Shown here one piece after another: positions 45,742-55,813 of a DNA stretch of 64,000 bases. The stretch is taken from contig CAVQEK010000005.1 of NCBI GenBank assembly GCA_963711495.1, positions 62,001-126,000 of the forward strand, in the 5' to 3' direction. Under the pieces are notes generated by a model. It was given only the letters and a program-made list of their open reading frames with translations. It made no database searches and was not told the origin of the DNA. Position numbers and translations under genes: made by a program. The first letter of the stretch is position 1; each line of letters opens with the position of its first letter. This stretch comes from CAVQEK01 sp963711495 (GTDB lineage Bacteria; Bacteroidota; Bacteroidia; Cytophagales; Cyclobacteriaceae).

Positions 45742-48700
45742 TTGGATAAATGCCGATAATAGTACCACTCTTGCCAGCGATGCCGGCAAACGTATCGAAG
45801 ATATTGTACAGGGCGATGGTTTTGAAATGCCCCCGGGCAATTACCAGGTGATTGCAAAAAATACTTATTGTCAATCAGATCCTTATGATTTTGAGATAAA
45901 GGATATGGCTGTTCGTCCTGCATTTGCTTTAACAGAGATTAACAACACTTCCTGTAGCTCAGCACTTCCCAATGGAATCGTCGTAGCCTCACGCGCCAAT
46001 AATGGTGTGAATGTGGATACTTACGACTGGTATAAAGACAATTTATCAGGCTCACTGTTGGCAGCAACCAATCAAAACGATTCGATACAGTACAATCTTG
46101 CCGGTGGAAATTATGCGGTTCAATTGACGGCAACAAACCGTTGTACCAGTATGGAATTTACCACCATAAATGATGGTCCGACGAACTTGCCCTTGTTAGA
46201 TACATTGTCAACGAAAGATCTGACAACTTGTAATACATTTGATGGAGAGATCGCTTATCAAATCACTTCTCCTTCTCCGGTAGAACAATTGCCACCATTT
46301 TACACGCAAAATAAGACTTACACCTTTTACATCACACACAATATTGCATTCAGCGATACCACAGCGGGAAATTACAATTATAGTAAAAAGACAGATCCGT
46401 CGCTTAATCCTGATCAGGCAACATTTAATTTATTGGAAAATGGATACTGGTCCGCAGTGGCAGTTGATGACTATACCCATTGCCAGTCACCGCCTATTAC
46501 CAATCTATTGAATTTACCGCCGGCAGCAAATATAGATGTAACCGTGAATCTTCCCGGAGATTGCACCAGCGATAATGGTGGAGAAATCAATATTACATCA
46601 ACCGCTCCGGATGGCAGCAATGATAAAAGTACTTCAACCGGGCCAGGGTATGACTACAACTGGTTTAAGGGTACAGATATGTCAACACAACTTACAGTTC
46701 CCGCAGTTATCAGCCCTCCCGATTCACCAGATAAGTGGAGTTCTCAGGCGACAGCACTTACTTCAGATTATTATACCGTACAAGCTGTAGATCGCCAAAC
46801 AATGTGTGCAGTAGATACATCCATATTTTTACCGGCAACGTCTCTTCCTGCCTTTAAACCCATTGTTACTGTCGATTCAAAAATATGCGCCACTCCAGGC
46901 GATGGACAAAGCACTGTTGAAGTGGACCCGGCAACTTTTGGAACCATTCCGCCAGGTGTTCCGGCGGGAAATAAAGACTACGACTATATAGTTTTTAAAG
47001 GTGACTATTTTGATGTTAACTGGATGAATCCTGGTGAAGGAGAATATACAGTTGCTTTAGGCAATACGGCCACTGTACCTCCAAACGGACCATTCGTTCT
47101 TTCTAATTTCGATACTGGTACTTTTACCATCGTAGCAAAAGAAAGATTCGGCAGCAATTGCTTTTCTTCACCGGCAACTTTTGATATCGGACTTGACTTT
47201 GATCTTGATCTTTCCACCAATCTGGTAGACCCCGATAATACCTGTGCGGGAGCTGCAAACGGAACAGGCCGACTCAATGCGACCAACGTGAATTCTGGTG
47301 TTGGAACAACCGTTGAATACACCTGGTATCAAGGTACGGATACCAATGATCCGGCAAATATCGTATTCGGTCCTGCTCCTGCCGGACAGACCAATCAGGA
47401 TTTATGGGCATCAACCTATACTGTAAAAGCAGAAGTCACGGCTGGTGATGGTCGAGGATGTATCTATACAAAACCCGACAATGTTCCCAAAGTACTGGAC
47501 ATTCTTAAGATTGTCAGTGCGCCTGTAACTGATGTGAATAAATGTGTTTTTGATAATGGCACCGCCTATATAGCTGATATTTCTGAAAATAGCATAGCAC
47601 TGGGCAGTACAGTTGGATATGGCAATTTCACCATAACAGACAATAACTTCAATACCATTTCACCTACTGGTACAGGTGCTGATTTGGCCAATGCCTGGTC
47701 TGGATTAGGCAAAAGCAGTTATTATCTGAAAGCACAAAATCTGACCACCATGTGTTTTACGGATCCATATAAAATTGATATCAACAATGTTGCACATAAG
47801 CCAGTGGTAGCCGTGACATTGGATTCTCTGGATTACAGTTGTGTTTTGAATCTCAACAATACCGGTAAATTGTCAGCTACTGCAGACGGAACTCAAAATA
47901 TTAATGAATATACTTTTTCATGGTATAGTGGTACAGACACATCCGTAGTCGCCAACAAACTTGGGGCCCCGCAATATAATGCTTCAGCCGATCCTTACAC
48001 CGCACATCAATTATATGGTGGAACTGTAAACCAGGCCTACACCGTTGTTGTCACCGATACTTTCGGTGTAAATGAAGGATGTACCGCCATCAAAACAAAG
48101 AGTGTTCCGCATCAAAACACCACCATTTCAGTCAATCTGACTCCAACCGATCAAACTTATTGTACGCCAAACGGGTCAATTTCTGTTAATCAGATAAGTC
48201 AAAGTGATGGTATCAATCCACCAATTTCAGAAACCTCGGCCGGATACAGCCTGTTTGCTGCACAGTTATTGAACAGTGATCTGACTGTCAATGCCGATCC
48301 TGGAATATCCGTCAATCCAGCTACCGGATTCTATGGGAATGTACCAGGCGCTACCTACTTTGTGCGGGCAACCAATACTGCAACGCAGTGTGTAAGTCAA
48401 CCGAAGCAGGTGAAAGTCAGGAAAACGGCCAAAAATCCAGTTGTACAGGTAGCCGACTCCCTGGACTACGCCTGTACTGGCGGAACAGCCACCGGAGCAT
48501 TGATTGCAATGGGTTACGGTGGATCGGACAACGATCAAAGTAACCTTGAATATCATTGGTATTTTAAAGGTACATTAACCGAACCCCCAACCATTACTGA
48601 TAATCACGTTACTCAACTAAGCCCTGGTGATTATACCATTGTCGTACGGGATGTGGGAGGTTTGGATCAGGAATGTGTGACTACCCTGGATTATACCCTG

Positions 48701-51220
48701 AAAAAAGGCAACCATACCATCAGCATTACCAATGCCTCGGCTACGCCTAAGAACGTTTGCTATGATAATGGCACAACTCAGGTCAATGAGATCACGGTCG
48801 ATGGTGTGAGCATCGCCTCAGTAGATCCGGCATTTGGAGATTACGAGATGTATATCAAAAACAGCCAGTTGCAGGATCTGAATCCAGCCAACTACAGCGG
48901 CACCGGAATACCGACTGATCCTTTTGCTGATCTCCATGAAAATACCTATTTCTTGCAAACCCGCAACACTTTGACCAACTGTTATTCTTCAACAAAACAG
49001 GTAATTGTCGGCAATCAAAGCGTGAAACCTGTGATCAGTACCACTGTGGTTTCACCTCAATATAGCCTTAATCCAAATCCTACTGTCTCCTGTACCTGGA
49101 CTGGTGTAATCAAGGCTGGTGCTACGGAAGCCAGTGGGGATTATTATGGATTCGATTATAACTGGTATAAAGGTCCTAATACCAATGGGACATTGATTGT
49201 CAATGACAGCATTGCATCTGGTCAGGACCAGGGTTTATATACCATCTGGGTAAAGAGTGATTCTACACAATGTACCAATATGGCCACTGTGAATCTGCCT
49301 TTTGTCTATCAGAAACCCGCTTTCGATCCAATTTCTTCGGCCCAGACTATATGTTCGCCTTATGACGGCAGTATTGAACTGGCGAATATGACCTTGGATG
49401 GTAATCCCGATAACTTTTCAAACTACACATTCGGTTGGCACCACGATATATTTAATCCGAATTCACCAGATACTTCTTTTGTCGGCAATGATGTCAGAAC
49501 TGCCCTGGATAATATCCAAACTGGTACCTATTATATTGTAGCCAAAGAAAATTGTTGGGGTGTAGAATCCGATCCGATTGCCGCGGTAGTGGCTGATAGT
49601 ATAATCTATCCTGTAATCAGTTTTGATGCCACCAATTCAAAAGCACAAACAAGTTGTGATCCATCCATTGCGGCTAATGGCGCTTTGTCTGTGCTCGTCT
49701 ACGAAGACGGCACCGGAATTCCGGGAACTTATAATTATGCCTGGTATCGCGGCGATGGATCAGTAATTCAGGATTCAACGCGCAGTATGCTTACCGGGTT
49801 AACAAAAGGGAAATATTCGGTTATCGCCACAAATACCTCAACAGGTTGCCAGGCTGACAAATCGCTTCCTGTAGAAGATAAACGCACGCTGCCAGTTTTA
49901 ACGGCATCGTCTTCACCGGTCACTTTCTGCGATCCGGACAAATACAATGGTATTACATCGGCTTTTGTCGTCAATTCAGTGTATGATCAAAACCAGGATT
50001 TGTACTACACTTTTGAATGGTCGGAAGGCGTCGAACAAAAACAAACTCCTGATTTTACCGGTCAAGCCTGGAAGGGGCTGGGATCTGGTTATTACACAGC
50101 AATTGCCATTGACAATGCCAATCCGACTTGTGTATCACAACCAGTAGCCATTATGGTTGATGACGGAACGGTGAATCCTAATATTACTGTAAGAGAAATT
50201 AGTCCTATAACCAACTGCGATCCTGCCAAACAAAATGCGGCCTTTGCTGTAAAGGCAGATGGCGTCGTATCGGGCTACACATTCGATTGGTTTGTAAAAA
50301 ATGGCCCGCTGTATTTTAGTGGACCTAATCCGACCTCACTTGGCGACACTACTTATTTGCTGGTTGTTAAGAATATCTCCACCGGATGTCAATCTGAAGC
50401 GAATGTAAAACCATCCGTAAGCCAGGCCATTGTGCCCAAACCAGAAGTTGACATTCTAGCAGACAGAACAAGTTGCAATGATCCGAATGGTATTGCAACA
50501 GCTTCAATCAGTGGCAATTTGACGAACTACATTTTCAGGTTCTACAAGTCCTCCAACAACGAATTACTCGATAATCCGGTGGTGGATTATAAAGTCCAGG
50601 ATTTAAATGTGGATGATTACTATGTAACTGCAGAAAGCCGTCAAACCGGTTGTATATCTGGCCCTACCCCATTTAGCATAGCTGACGATCGATACTTCCC
50701 GAAAATTGATTTCGTGACTACACCATCGAATTGTGAGAATCCCAGCGGTACGGCGGAAGTCATTCTTGGAGATTTGACGATGCCATACACGGTGTACTGG
50801 CACGGAGATAATGGCTTCGAGGCACAAGGGAAATATATACAATTCCTACCTGCTGGCAATTACAGCGTGGATGTCGAAGGAACTGATGGATGTTTTACCC
50901 AAGGTGAAACAAAAGTTGACGCTGACATCATCATTTACAACGGTGTTTCTGACAACAACGATGGCTTGAATGATTATTTCCAGATTGTATGCCTTGAGTT
51001 GTTCCCGAATAACAATGTGAAAATATTCAATCGGTCCGGACAATTGGTCTATGAACAAGGTGGTTATGACATGCACAACCCAGACAGACGATTCCATGGA
51101 ATCGCCAACCGGGGTGCCATCAACTTGGGAACGGAGTTGCCGATTGGAACTTATTTCTACGTCGTGGATAAGAATGACGGTACAAAACCAAAAGTTGGAT
51201 ATCTTGAACTGAACAGGTAA
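45656..51220 (+). CDS. Giant lectin adhesin, 3' part with type B sorting domain
   Basis: This 1854-codon frame continues the adhesin begun at 41680. The first in-frame codon is GTG at 45656, which is unlikely to be a real start because it lies mid-domain and lacks a signal peptide. It holds about 18 more Cys-containing Ig-like repeats (the N/SCxxxNG pattern) and ends in a gliding-motility/CHU_C domain with GVSDNNDGLNDYFQI and a closing GYLELNR, the type B T9SS signal. The domain register fits the upstream part exactly if one base is removed near 45643. The next gene, a PorP/SprF protein, starts one base after the stop. If the frameshift is real, neither half would be a working secreted adhesin. 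Confidence 0.85.
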   Translation: MNCSEDFGSAAEVTSVNTLGSVPAGYTFDWINADNSTTLASDAGKRIEDIVQGDGFEMPPGNYQVIAKNTYCQSDPYDFEIKDMAVRPAFALTEINNTSCSSALPNGIVVASRANNGVNVDTYDWYKDNLSGSLLAATNQNDSIQYNLAGGNYAVQLTATNRCTSMEFTTINDGPTNLPLLDTLSTKDLTTCNTFDGEIAYQITSPSPVEQLPPFYTQNKTYTFYITHNIAFSDTTAGNYNYSKKTDPSLNPDQATFNLLENGYWSAVAVDDYTHCQSPPITNLLNLPPAANIDVTVNLPGDCTSDNGGEINITSTAPDGSNDKSTSTGPGYDYNWFKGTDMSTQLTVPAVISPPDSPDKWSSQATALTSDYYTVQAVDRQTMCAVDTSIFLPATSLPAFKPIVTVDSKICATPGDGQSTVEVDPATFGTIPPGVPAGNKDYDYIVFKGDYFDVNWMNPGEGEYTVALGNTATVPPNGPFVLSNFDTGTFTIVAKERFGSNCFSSPATFDIGLDFDLDLSTNLVDPDNTCAGAANGTGRLNATNVNSGVGTTVEYTWYQGTDTNDPANIVFGPAPAGQTNQDLWASTYTVKAEVTAGDGRGCIYTKPDNVPKVLDILKIVSAPVTDVNKCVFDNGTAYIADISENSIALGSTVGYGNFTITDNNFNTISPTGTGADLANAWSGLGKSSYYLKAQNLTTMCFTDPYKIDINNVAHKPVVAVTLDSLDYSCVLNLNNTGKLSATADGTQNINEYTFSWYSGTDTSVVANKLGAPQYNASADPYTAHQLYGGTVNQAYTVVVTDTFGVNEGCTAIKTKSVPHQNTTISVNLTPTDQTYCTPNGSISVNQISQSDGINPPISETSAGYSLFAAQLLNSDLTVNADPGISVNPATGFYGNVPGATYFVRATNTATQCVSQPKQVKVRKTAKNPVVQVADSLDYACTGGTATGALIAMGYGGSDNDQSNLEYHWYFKGTLTEPPTITDNHVTQLSPGDYTIVVRDVGGLDQECVTTLDYTLKKGNHTISITNASATPKNVCYDNGTTQVNEITVDGVSIASVDPAFGDYEMYIKNSQLQDLNPANYSGTGIPTDPFADLHENTYFLQTRNTLTNCYSSTKQVIVGNQSVKPVISTTVVSPQYSLNPNPTVSCTWTGVIKAGATEASGDYYGFDYNWYKGPNTNGTLIVNDSIASGQDQGLYTIWVKSDSTQCTNMATVNLPFVYQKPAFDPISSAQTICSPYDGSIELANMTLDGNPDNFSNYTFGWHHDIFNPNSPDTSFVGNDVRTALDNIQTGTYYIVAKENCWGVESDPIAAVVADSIIYPVISFDATNSKAQTSCDPSIAANGALSVLVYEDGTGIPGTYNYAWYRGDGSVIQDSTRSMLTGLTKGKYSVIATNTSTGCQADKSLPVEDKRTLPVLTASSSPVTFCDPDKYNGITSAFVVNSVYDQNQDLYYTFEWSEGVEQKQTPDFTGQAWKGLGSGYYTAIAIDNANPTCVSQPVAIMVDDGTVNPNITVREISPITNCDPAKQNAAFAVKADGVVSGYTFDWFVKNGPLYFSGPNPTSLGDTTYLLVVKNISTGCQSEANVKPSVSQAIVPKPEVDILADRTSCNDPNGIATASISGNLTNYIFRFYKSSNNELLDNPVVDYKVQDLNVDDYYVTAESRQTGCISGPTPFSIADDRYFPKIDFVTTPSNCENPSGTAEVILGDLTMPYTVYWHGDNGFEAQGKYIQFLPAGNYSVDVEGTDGCFTQGETKVDADIIIYNGVSDNNDGLNDYFQIVCLELFPNNNVKIFNRSGQLVYEQGGYDMHNPDRRFHGIANRGAINLGTELPIGTYFYVVDKNDGTKPKVGYLELNR

Positions 51221-51221
51221 A

Positions 51222-52163
51222 ATGATAAAAAGAACCGCACTTATAGTTTTTATACTTGCAACAGTTTTTGCACAGGTGGCATTTGCTCAGCAAAAACCTG
51301 TCCTTTCGCAATACATGTTCAGTGGGCTCATTTTAAATCCGGCTTATGCGGCGCGACACAACTACAGTTCTTTTACCGCCATGTACCGCAATCAGTGGAT
51401 CAATGTGCCCGGAGCACCTAAACTGGGGACATTCACAGCTCAGTCGGGGTACAAAGGGCGTAAAATCGGAACGGGCATCATGATCTCTGATGACCAAATC
51501 GGTGTTCATGATAATATCCAGGTATATGCCAGTTACGCCTACTATATTGAATTTCAGAATCATTCCAAACTTTCTATGGGAATTCAGGGCGGATTTGATC
51601 ACTTACGCTCCGACTGGACTTTACTTAATTTGCCTCCGGACCAACAAACAGATCCTTTATTCAATGGTATAGAAACTGAATTTTTTCCAAACTTTGGCAC
51701 AGGACTTTATTATTTCAGCGAGTCGTATTATGTGGGTTTTTCCGTACCTTATCTGTTATCCAACAAAAAGACCAAAGAAGGTGACTTCTTTCGGGATGTT
51801 CGGCATTCCAGAAATTATTATCTGACTGGTGGCAAGGTATTCGATCTCTCGTCTCGGTTTAAACTTAAACCATCGTTCTTATTGCGAATGGAAGACAATA
51901 TGCCCTTGGCAATTGATTTGAATGCCAACCTCTTTTTCGATGAAATCATTGATATTGGGGTATCTTATCGGCAAGGTGACAGTGTGATCGGCATCCTTGG
52001 CCTGCAGATGAATCCATTTCTCAAATTTAGTTATGCCTACGATTGGGTGATCTCGAAACTTACCCCATATACACACGGCACACACGAATTGATGCTGCAA
52101 TACAGGATCAATTTTAATGCTCCAAGAAAACATCGCATGTGTCCTGGTCCATTGTATTTTTAA
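51222..52163 (+). CDS. PorP/SprF-family type IX secretion membrane protein
   Basis: A 313-residue outer-membrane protein of the PorP/SprF family. A signal peptide covers about 1-22 (QVAFAQ), followed by the family start PVLSQYMFSGLILNPAYAA and the RNQWINVPGAP block. Barrel-type alternation runs to the end, where PYTHGTHELMLQYRI is typical. These proteins help secrete or anchor their neighbouring giant adhesin on the cell surface. It is one base from the adhesin stop, so the two are surely cotranscribed. Unlike the protein at 36334 it has no linker or SPOR-like extension. It overlaps the convergent membrane-protein gene by four bases. Confidence 0.92.
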   Translation: MIKRTALIVFILATVFAQVAFAQQKPVLSQYMFSGLILNPAYAARHNYSSFTAMYRNQWINVPGAPKLGTFTAQSGYKGRKIGTGIMISDDQIGVHDNIQVYASYAYYIEFQNHSKLSMGIQGGFDHLRSDWTLLNLPPDQQTDPLFNGIETEFFPNFGTGLYYFSESYYVGFSVPYLLSNKKTKEGDFFRDVRHSRNYYLTGGKVFDLSSRFKLKPSFLLRMEDNMPLAIDLNANLFFDEIIDIGVSYRQGDSVIGILGLQMNPFLKFSYAYDWVISKLTPYTHGTHELMLQYRINFNAPRKHRMCPGPLYF

Positions 52164-52498
52164 CGGGTAAATCCTTCAAATACTGAATTTACCAACGACA
52201 ACAACAGGCTAAAAAATAGCGCCCACCAAAAACCATCCACAGTAAAACCAGGGATCAATGCGGCTGCGATCAATATTATAATGGTATTGATCACCAACAA
52301 GAAAAGCCCCAATGTGACCACGGTGATGGGAATGGTGAGTATTATCAGGACCGGTTTGACAATGGCATTGAGCACAGCCAGCAAGCCGGCTACTACGATG
52401 GCCATAAGAAAACCATCCACATTCACACCAGGTAAAATACTGGCCACAATCAACACAGCCACTCCTGACAGAATTAATCGAAGTAAAAAATCTTTCAT
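52160..52498 (-). CDS. Four-helix membrane protein, phage-holin-like family (PF04020 type)
   Basis: A 112-residue integral membrane protein with four hydrophobic helices joined by short turns: LLRLILSGVAVLIVASI, FLMAIVVAGLLAVL, VVTLGLFLLVINTIIILI and FWWALFFSLLLSLV. The GVxVDGF motif occurs twice, before helices 2 and 4, so the protein is an internal duplication. The family is called phage holin family 4 by annotation pipelines, but members are widespread chromosomal membrane proteins and there is no prophage here. Function unknown. It is convergent with the PorP/SprF gene. Confidence 0.85.
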   Translation of the reverse strand: MKDFLLRLILSGVAVLIVASILPGVNVDGFLMAIVVAGLLAVLNAIVKPVLIILTIPITVVTLGLFLLVINTIIILIAAALIPGFTVDGFWWALFFSLLLSLVNSVFEGFTR

Positions 52499-52643
52499 CG
52501 GATTATCATTTAGTTTAAAGGGTTTTATGAACGGAATCTTCTGTGGTCAGAAATATCAATTGTTTTTAAGATATATGAAACATTCATCTGGCTATTAAGT
52601 TCAACAATTTAATTTTTGAATTCAAATTAATACCTTCGCACGC

Positions 52644-53615
52644 ATGGAAATATTTGATGTCATCATTGTCGGTGCCGGACCCTGTGGTTTATCATGTGGT
52701 GTGGAAGCACAGCAACAGGGTTTGAAATATCTCATTATTGATAAAGGCAACATTACCGAATCAATCCGGCGATATCCAATCAATATGATCTTTTTTTCGA
52801 CATCCGAAAATATTGAAATTGGTGACGTTCCGTTTGTTTCTCAAGGTATCCGACCAACACGCACTGAAGCCTTAAAATATTACCGCAAGGTGGTGCAGTA
52901 TTTTAAGCTGAAACTGCAACTCTTTACCGCTGCCGAAAATATTATTAAAACCAGTGACCATTTTACGTTGAAAACGACTTCCGGAGATTTCCATGCCAAA
53001 AAAATTATTTTATCTACGGGTTATTATGATGTGCCAAAATACCTGGAAATTCCAGGTGAAAACCTGCCGCATGTCAGCCATTATTATGATGAGGCCTATC
53101 GGTATACCAATATGAAGGTAGTGGTAGTAGGAGGCGCAAACTCTGCCATTGAAACTGCGCTTGATCTATATAGAAACGGGGCTGAGGTTACGGTGGTGCA
53201 TTTATTTGATGCCCTGGACAAAAGGGCAAAATACTGGATTGTCCCTGACCTTGAAAACCGGATCAAAAAAGAGGAAGTAAAAGCCTTTTTCAACAGTAAA
53301 GTGGTTTCTATCCAGGAAAAATCGATTGATATCAAAAATCTTAAATCCGGGAAAGCAATAAATATTGAAGCGGACTTTGTATTCCTGATGACTGGCTATC
53401 GACCTGATTCTGAATTTCTTACTAAAGCAGGCATCCAACTCAACGGAGAATACCTCATACCCCAATTAAACGAAGAAACCTATGAATCCAATATTCCGGG
53501 AATCTATCTTGCAGGATCGATCGTTGGCGGAGAAGAAACCGCAAAAGTATTTATCGAAAATGGCCGGCTTCATGCCAAGCCCATTGTAGTCGATATTTTG
53601 AAAAAGATCCGTTAA
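52644..53615 (+). CDS. ypdA: YpdA-family thiol-disulfide reductase (putative bacillithiol disulfide reductase)
   Basis: A 323-residue FAD/NAD(P)-dependent oxidoreductase. GAGPCG (10-15) binds FAD, GGANSA binds NADPH, and the final YLAGSIVGGEET block is typical of the YpdA group. YpdA has no CxxC active pair, and none is present here, separating it from true thioredoxin reductase. The proposed role in other phyla is reduction of bacillithiol disulfide, and Bacteroidota that make bacillithiol usually carry this gene. A TACCTTCG (-7-like) element lies shortly before the start. The 3' end overlaps the convergent gamma-carbonic-anhydrase gene by four bases. Confidence 0.88.
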   Translation: MEIFDVIIVGAGPCGLSCGVEAQQQGLKYLIIDKGNITESIRRYPINMIFFSTSENIEIGDVPFVSQGIRPTRTEALKYYRKVVQYFKLKLQLFTAAENIIKTSDHFTLKTTSGDFHAKKIILSTGYYDVPKYLEIPGENLPHVSHYYDEAYRYTNMKVVVVGGANSAIETALDLYRNGAEVTVVHLFDALDKRAKYWIVPDLENRIKKEEVKAFFNSKVVSIQEKSIDIKNLKSGKAINIEADFVFLMTGYRPDSEFLTKAGIQLNGEYLIPQLNEETYESNIPGIYLAGSIVGGEETAKVFIENGRLHAKPIVVDILKKIR

Positions 53616-54142
53616 TATTCGTGGTTGTCAGGATCAGTATACCATTTGGCGTACTTGACGTAGTTGTTGGCAGTACGTGCAAATACGCCTTGTAATTCCT
53701 CTCCCACCGGCTTGATTTTTTTTGCAGGCATGCCCGCATAAATAAATCCTGGTTCTACCACCGTATTTGCCAGCACAACAGCACCCGCGGCAATGATAGA
53801 GCCACGCTTAACAACGGCATCATCCATGACAATGGCACCCATACCAATGAGCACATTGTCTTCAATGGTGCAGGCGTGAACGATGGCGTTATGGGCAATG
53901 GAAACATTATTGCCAATGATTGTCTTCGATTTTTTATAAGTGCAATGGATCACCGCACCATCCTGAATATTGGTATTATCACCAATGGTAATTGAATGAA
54001 CATCTCCTCGAACTACTGCATTGAACCAAACGCTGCAATTATTGCCCATAACTACTTCACCAACTACCGTAGCATTTTCGGCAAGAAAGCAATTTTTACC
54101 AAATGCTGGTTGTATTCCTCGTACCGGTAAGATCAAAGCCAT
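53612..54142 (-). CDS. Gamma carbonic anhydrase family protein
   Basis: A 176-residue left-handed parallel beta-helix protein with hexapeptide repeats (IxxGxx pattern). The three His ligands of the gamma-class zinc site fit His66, His84 and His89 (AHNAIVHA). It resembles the YrdA/CaiE/PaaY group; members either hydrate CO2 or are of unknown activity. The conserved NCSVWFNAVVRGD block near residue 35 is typical. The protein should form a trimer in the cytoplasm. The gene is monocistronic and convergent with ypdA with a 4-bp overlap. Confidence 0.9.
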   Translation of the reverse strand: MALILPVRGIQPAFGKNCFLAENATVVGEVVMGNNCSVWFNAVVRGDVHSITIGDNTNIQDGAVIHCTYKKSKTIIGNNVSIAHNAIVHACTIEDNVLIGMGAIVMDDAVVKRGSIIAAGAVVLANTVVEPGFIYAGMPAKKIKPVGEELQGVFARTANNYVKYAKWYTDPDNHEY

Positions 54143-54304
54143 AACATTTTTTCTGCAAATTTAATGAGGCAACCAAAAATGATGTTGATTTTTATCAGAT
54201 AAATGTGAATACCACAAAATATTTCCAAATTTGCCAGCCGATACATAGGATGCCAGTCGATGTAAAATTTTTCAATCCGAAATGACTGAAGTCACCAATG
54301 AATA
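54143..54304. other. Divergent intergenic region
   Basis: 162 AT-rich bases between the minus-strand gamma-carbonic-anhydrase gene and the plus-strand PabB gene. It presumably holds both promoters. No exact TAnnTTTG element, hairpin or RNA motif was found. Confidence 0.35.
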
Positions 54305-55594
54305 ATGCAAAGAACATCGCAAAAATTCCAAATCGAAGATCCGGATTTCCTGCTAAAAGCACTCACCTGGGCCAACCTTTTCGGACATTTTGCCTATTAC
54401 AGCCATAACAACATCCCCTACCCTTTTGGCACTTTCCCACAGGTACTGGCGATTGGCGCAAAAAATCATCTTAAGACCAGTAAAAATTCACTGGCTCAAC
54501 TGAAAGAATTGCATAGAAAAGAAAATGACTGGCTGTTTGGCTATTTTGCTTATGATTTGAAAAATGAAATAGAGGACCTCGAAAGTAGTAAACCTGCCAC
54601 AATACCATCAGAGCATATCAATTTCTTCACCCCGGAACATGCAATTTGGTTTGAATCACCATCGGTCAATTTGGTGACAGAGTCTCCTGCAAAAGACATT
54701 TGGAATGCTATCCTTCAAATTAACCTAAACCGTACCTGTCCAATTTCAGGTAAAATCAATATTCGATCACACACCTCAAAACAACAATACCTTGAAACGG
54801 TGAATTCCATCAAACAGCAAATAGTTGAAGGAGAATATTACGAGATTAATTATTGTGTGGAGTTTTCCGTTGAAGAAATCATCATCGATCCCATTCAAAC
54901 CTTTCAAGCGCTGAATGCCCTTTCGCCCATGCCTTTTGCCGCGCTGGTAAAATTTTCTGACACTTACATAATTTCGGCTTCTCCGGAGCGATTTCTTAAA
55001 AAAGCTGGAAAAATGTTGATTTCCCAACCGATTAAAGGGACAATCAGGCGCGGAAAGAATGATACGGAAGACAAGTTGCTGAAAACCCAGCTCAGAGAAA
55101 GTGAAAAAGAGCGGGCTGAAAACATGATGATTGTCGATCTTGTTCGTAACGATCTGGCCAAAAGTGCCATGACCGGAACCGTGAAAGTGGAAGAACTGTT
55201 CGGGATATATTCTTTTCAAAGGTTGCACCAAATGATTTCCACCGTATCGGCAATTTCCAAGGATAATATCTCTCCTTTTGGGATCATTGAAAACGCTTTT
55301 CCCATGGGTAGCATGACCGGCGCTCCAAAAATCAGGGTAATGCAGGAAATTGAAGCTTCAGAAGATACCAGGAGAGGTATCTATAGTGGTGCCCTGGGGT
55401 ATTTTACACCGGATGGTGATTTCGATTTCAGCGTCATCATTCGAACACTCGTCTATGATCATAAAAATCAGCGGTTATCTTTTCATGTTGGCAGTGCCAT
55501 CACCTATGACGCAGATCCTGAACTGGAATATGCAGAATGCCTGCTCAAGGCCCAGACAATTTTTGATTGGTTGCAAAAACACTCACAACCTTGA
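54305..55594 (+). CDS. pabB: Aminodeoxychorismate synthase component I (PabB-type)
   Basis: A 429-residue chorismate-utilising enzyme. The C-terminal domain has the family blocks SASPERFL, QPIKGTIRRG, MIVDLVRNDL, FPMGSMTGAPK and GALGYFTPDGD. The PIKGT Lys is the one forming the covalent intermediate in PabB and is absent in anthranilate synthase, which carries Ala there, so para-aminobenzoate synthesis is the better call. The partner glutaminase PabA is not in the window. The length is a little short of E. coli PabB, with a reduced N-terminal part. It appears monocistronic. Confidence 0.87.
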   Translation: MQRTSQKFQIEDPDFLLKALTWANLFGHFAYYSHNNIPYPFGTFPQVLAIGAKNHLKTSKNSLAQLKELHRKENDWLFGYFAYDLKNEIEDLESSKPATIPSEHINFFTPEHAIWFESPSVNLVTESPAKDIWNAILQINLNRTCPISGKINIRSHTSKQQYLETVNSIKQQIVEGEYYEINYCVEFSVEEIIIDPIQTFQALNALSPMPFAALVKFSDTYIISASPERFLKKAGKMLISQPIKGTIRRGKNDTEDKLLKTQLRESEKERAENMMIVDLVRNDLAKSAMTGTVKVEELFGIYSFQRLHQMISTVSAISKDNISPFGIIENAFPMGSMTGAPKIRVMQEIEASEDTRRGIYSGALGYFTPDGDFDFSVIIRTLVYDHKNQRLSFHVGSAITYDADPELEYAECLLKAQTIFDWLQKHSQP

Positions 55595-55759
55595 TTCGTT
55601 TGCATATCAATATATTTCACATGTCAATTTTATAAAATATACTGACCACCAGAGGAATTAACAATGCATTTGTGTGACCTGAATTTGCTCCGGCCCACCG
55701 GTTTCATATTTAATTTTATGGAAATACCTGACAATATGTCATAATCGAACGTTTATTAT

Positions 55760-55767
55760 TATATTTG
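55760..55767 (+). promoter_or_regulatory. Exact -7 element (TATATTTG) before miaB
   Basis: The bases match the Bacteroidota TAnnTTTG consensus, 47 bp before the miaB ATG. A matching TTTG -33 box was not found at the expected distance, so this is a partial promoter assignment. Confidence 0.5.
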
Positions 55768-55813
55768 CAATCCTTTTGAAAGGGACGTGTAATTTGAATG
55801 ATGAAGGCCATTG

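Noticed and set aside
52160..52498. Holin gene as evidence of a prophage
   Set aside because: The family name is historical; no integrase, capsid or lysis genes lie nearby, and the protein is a common chromosomal membrane protein.
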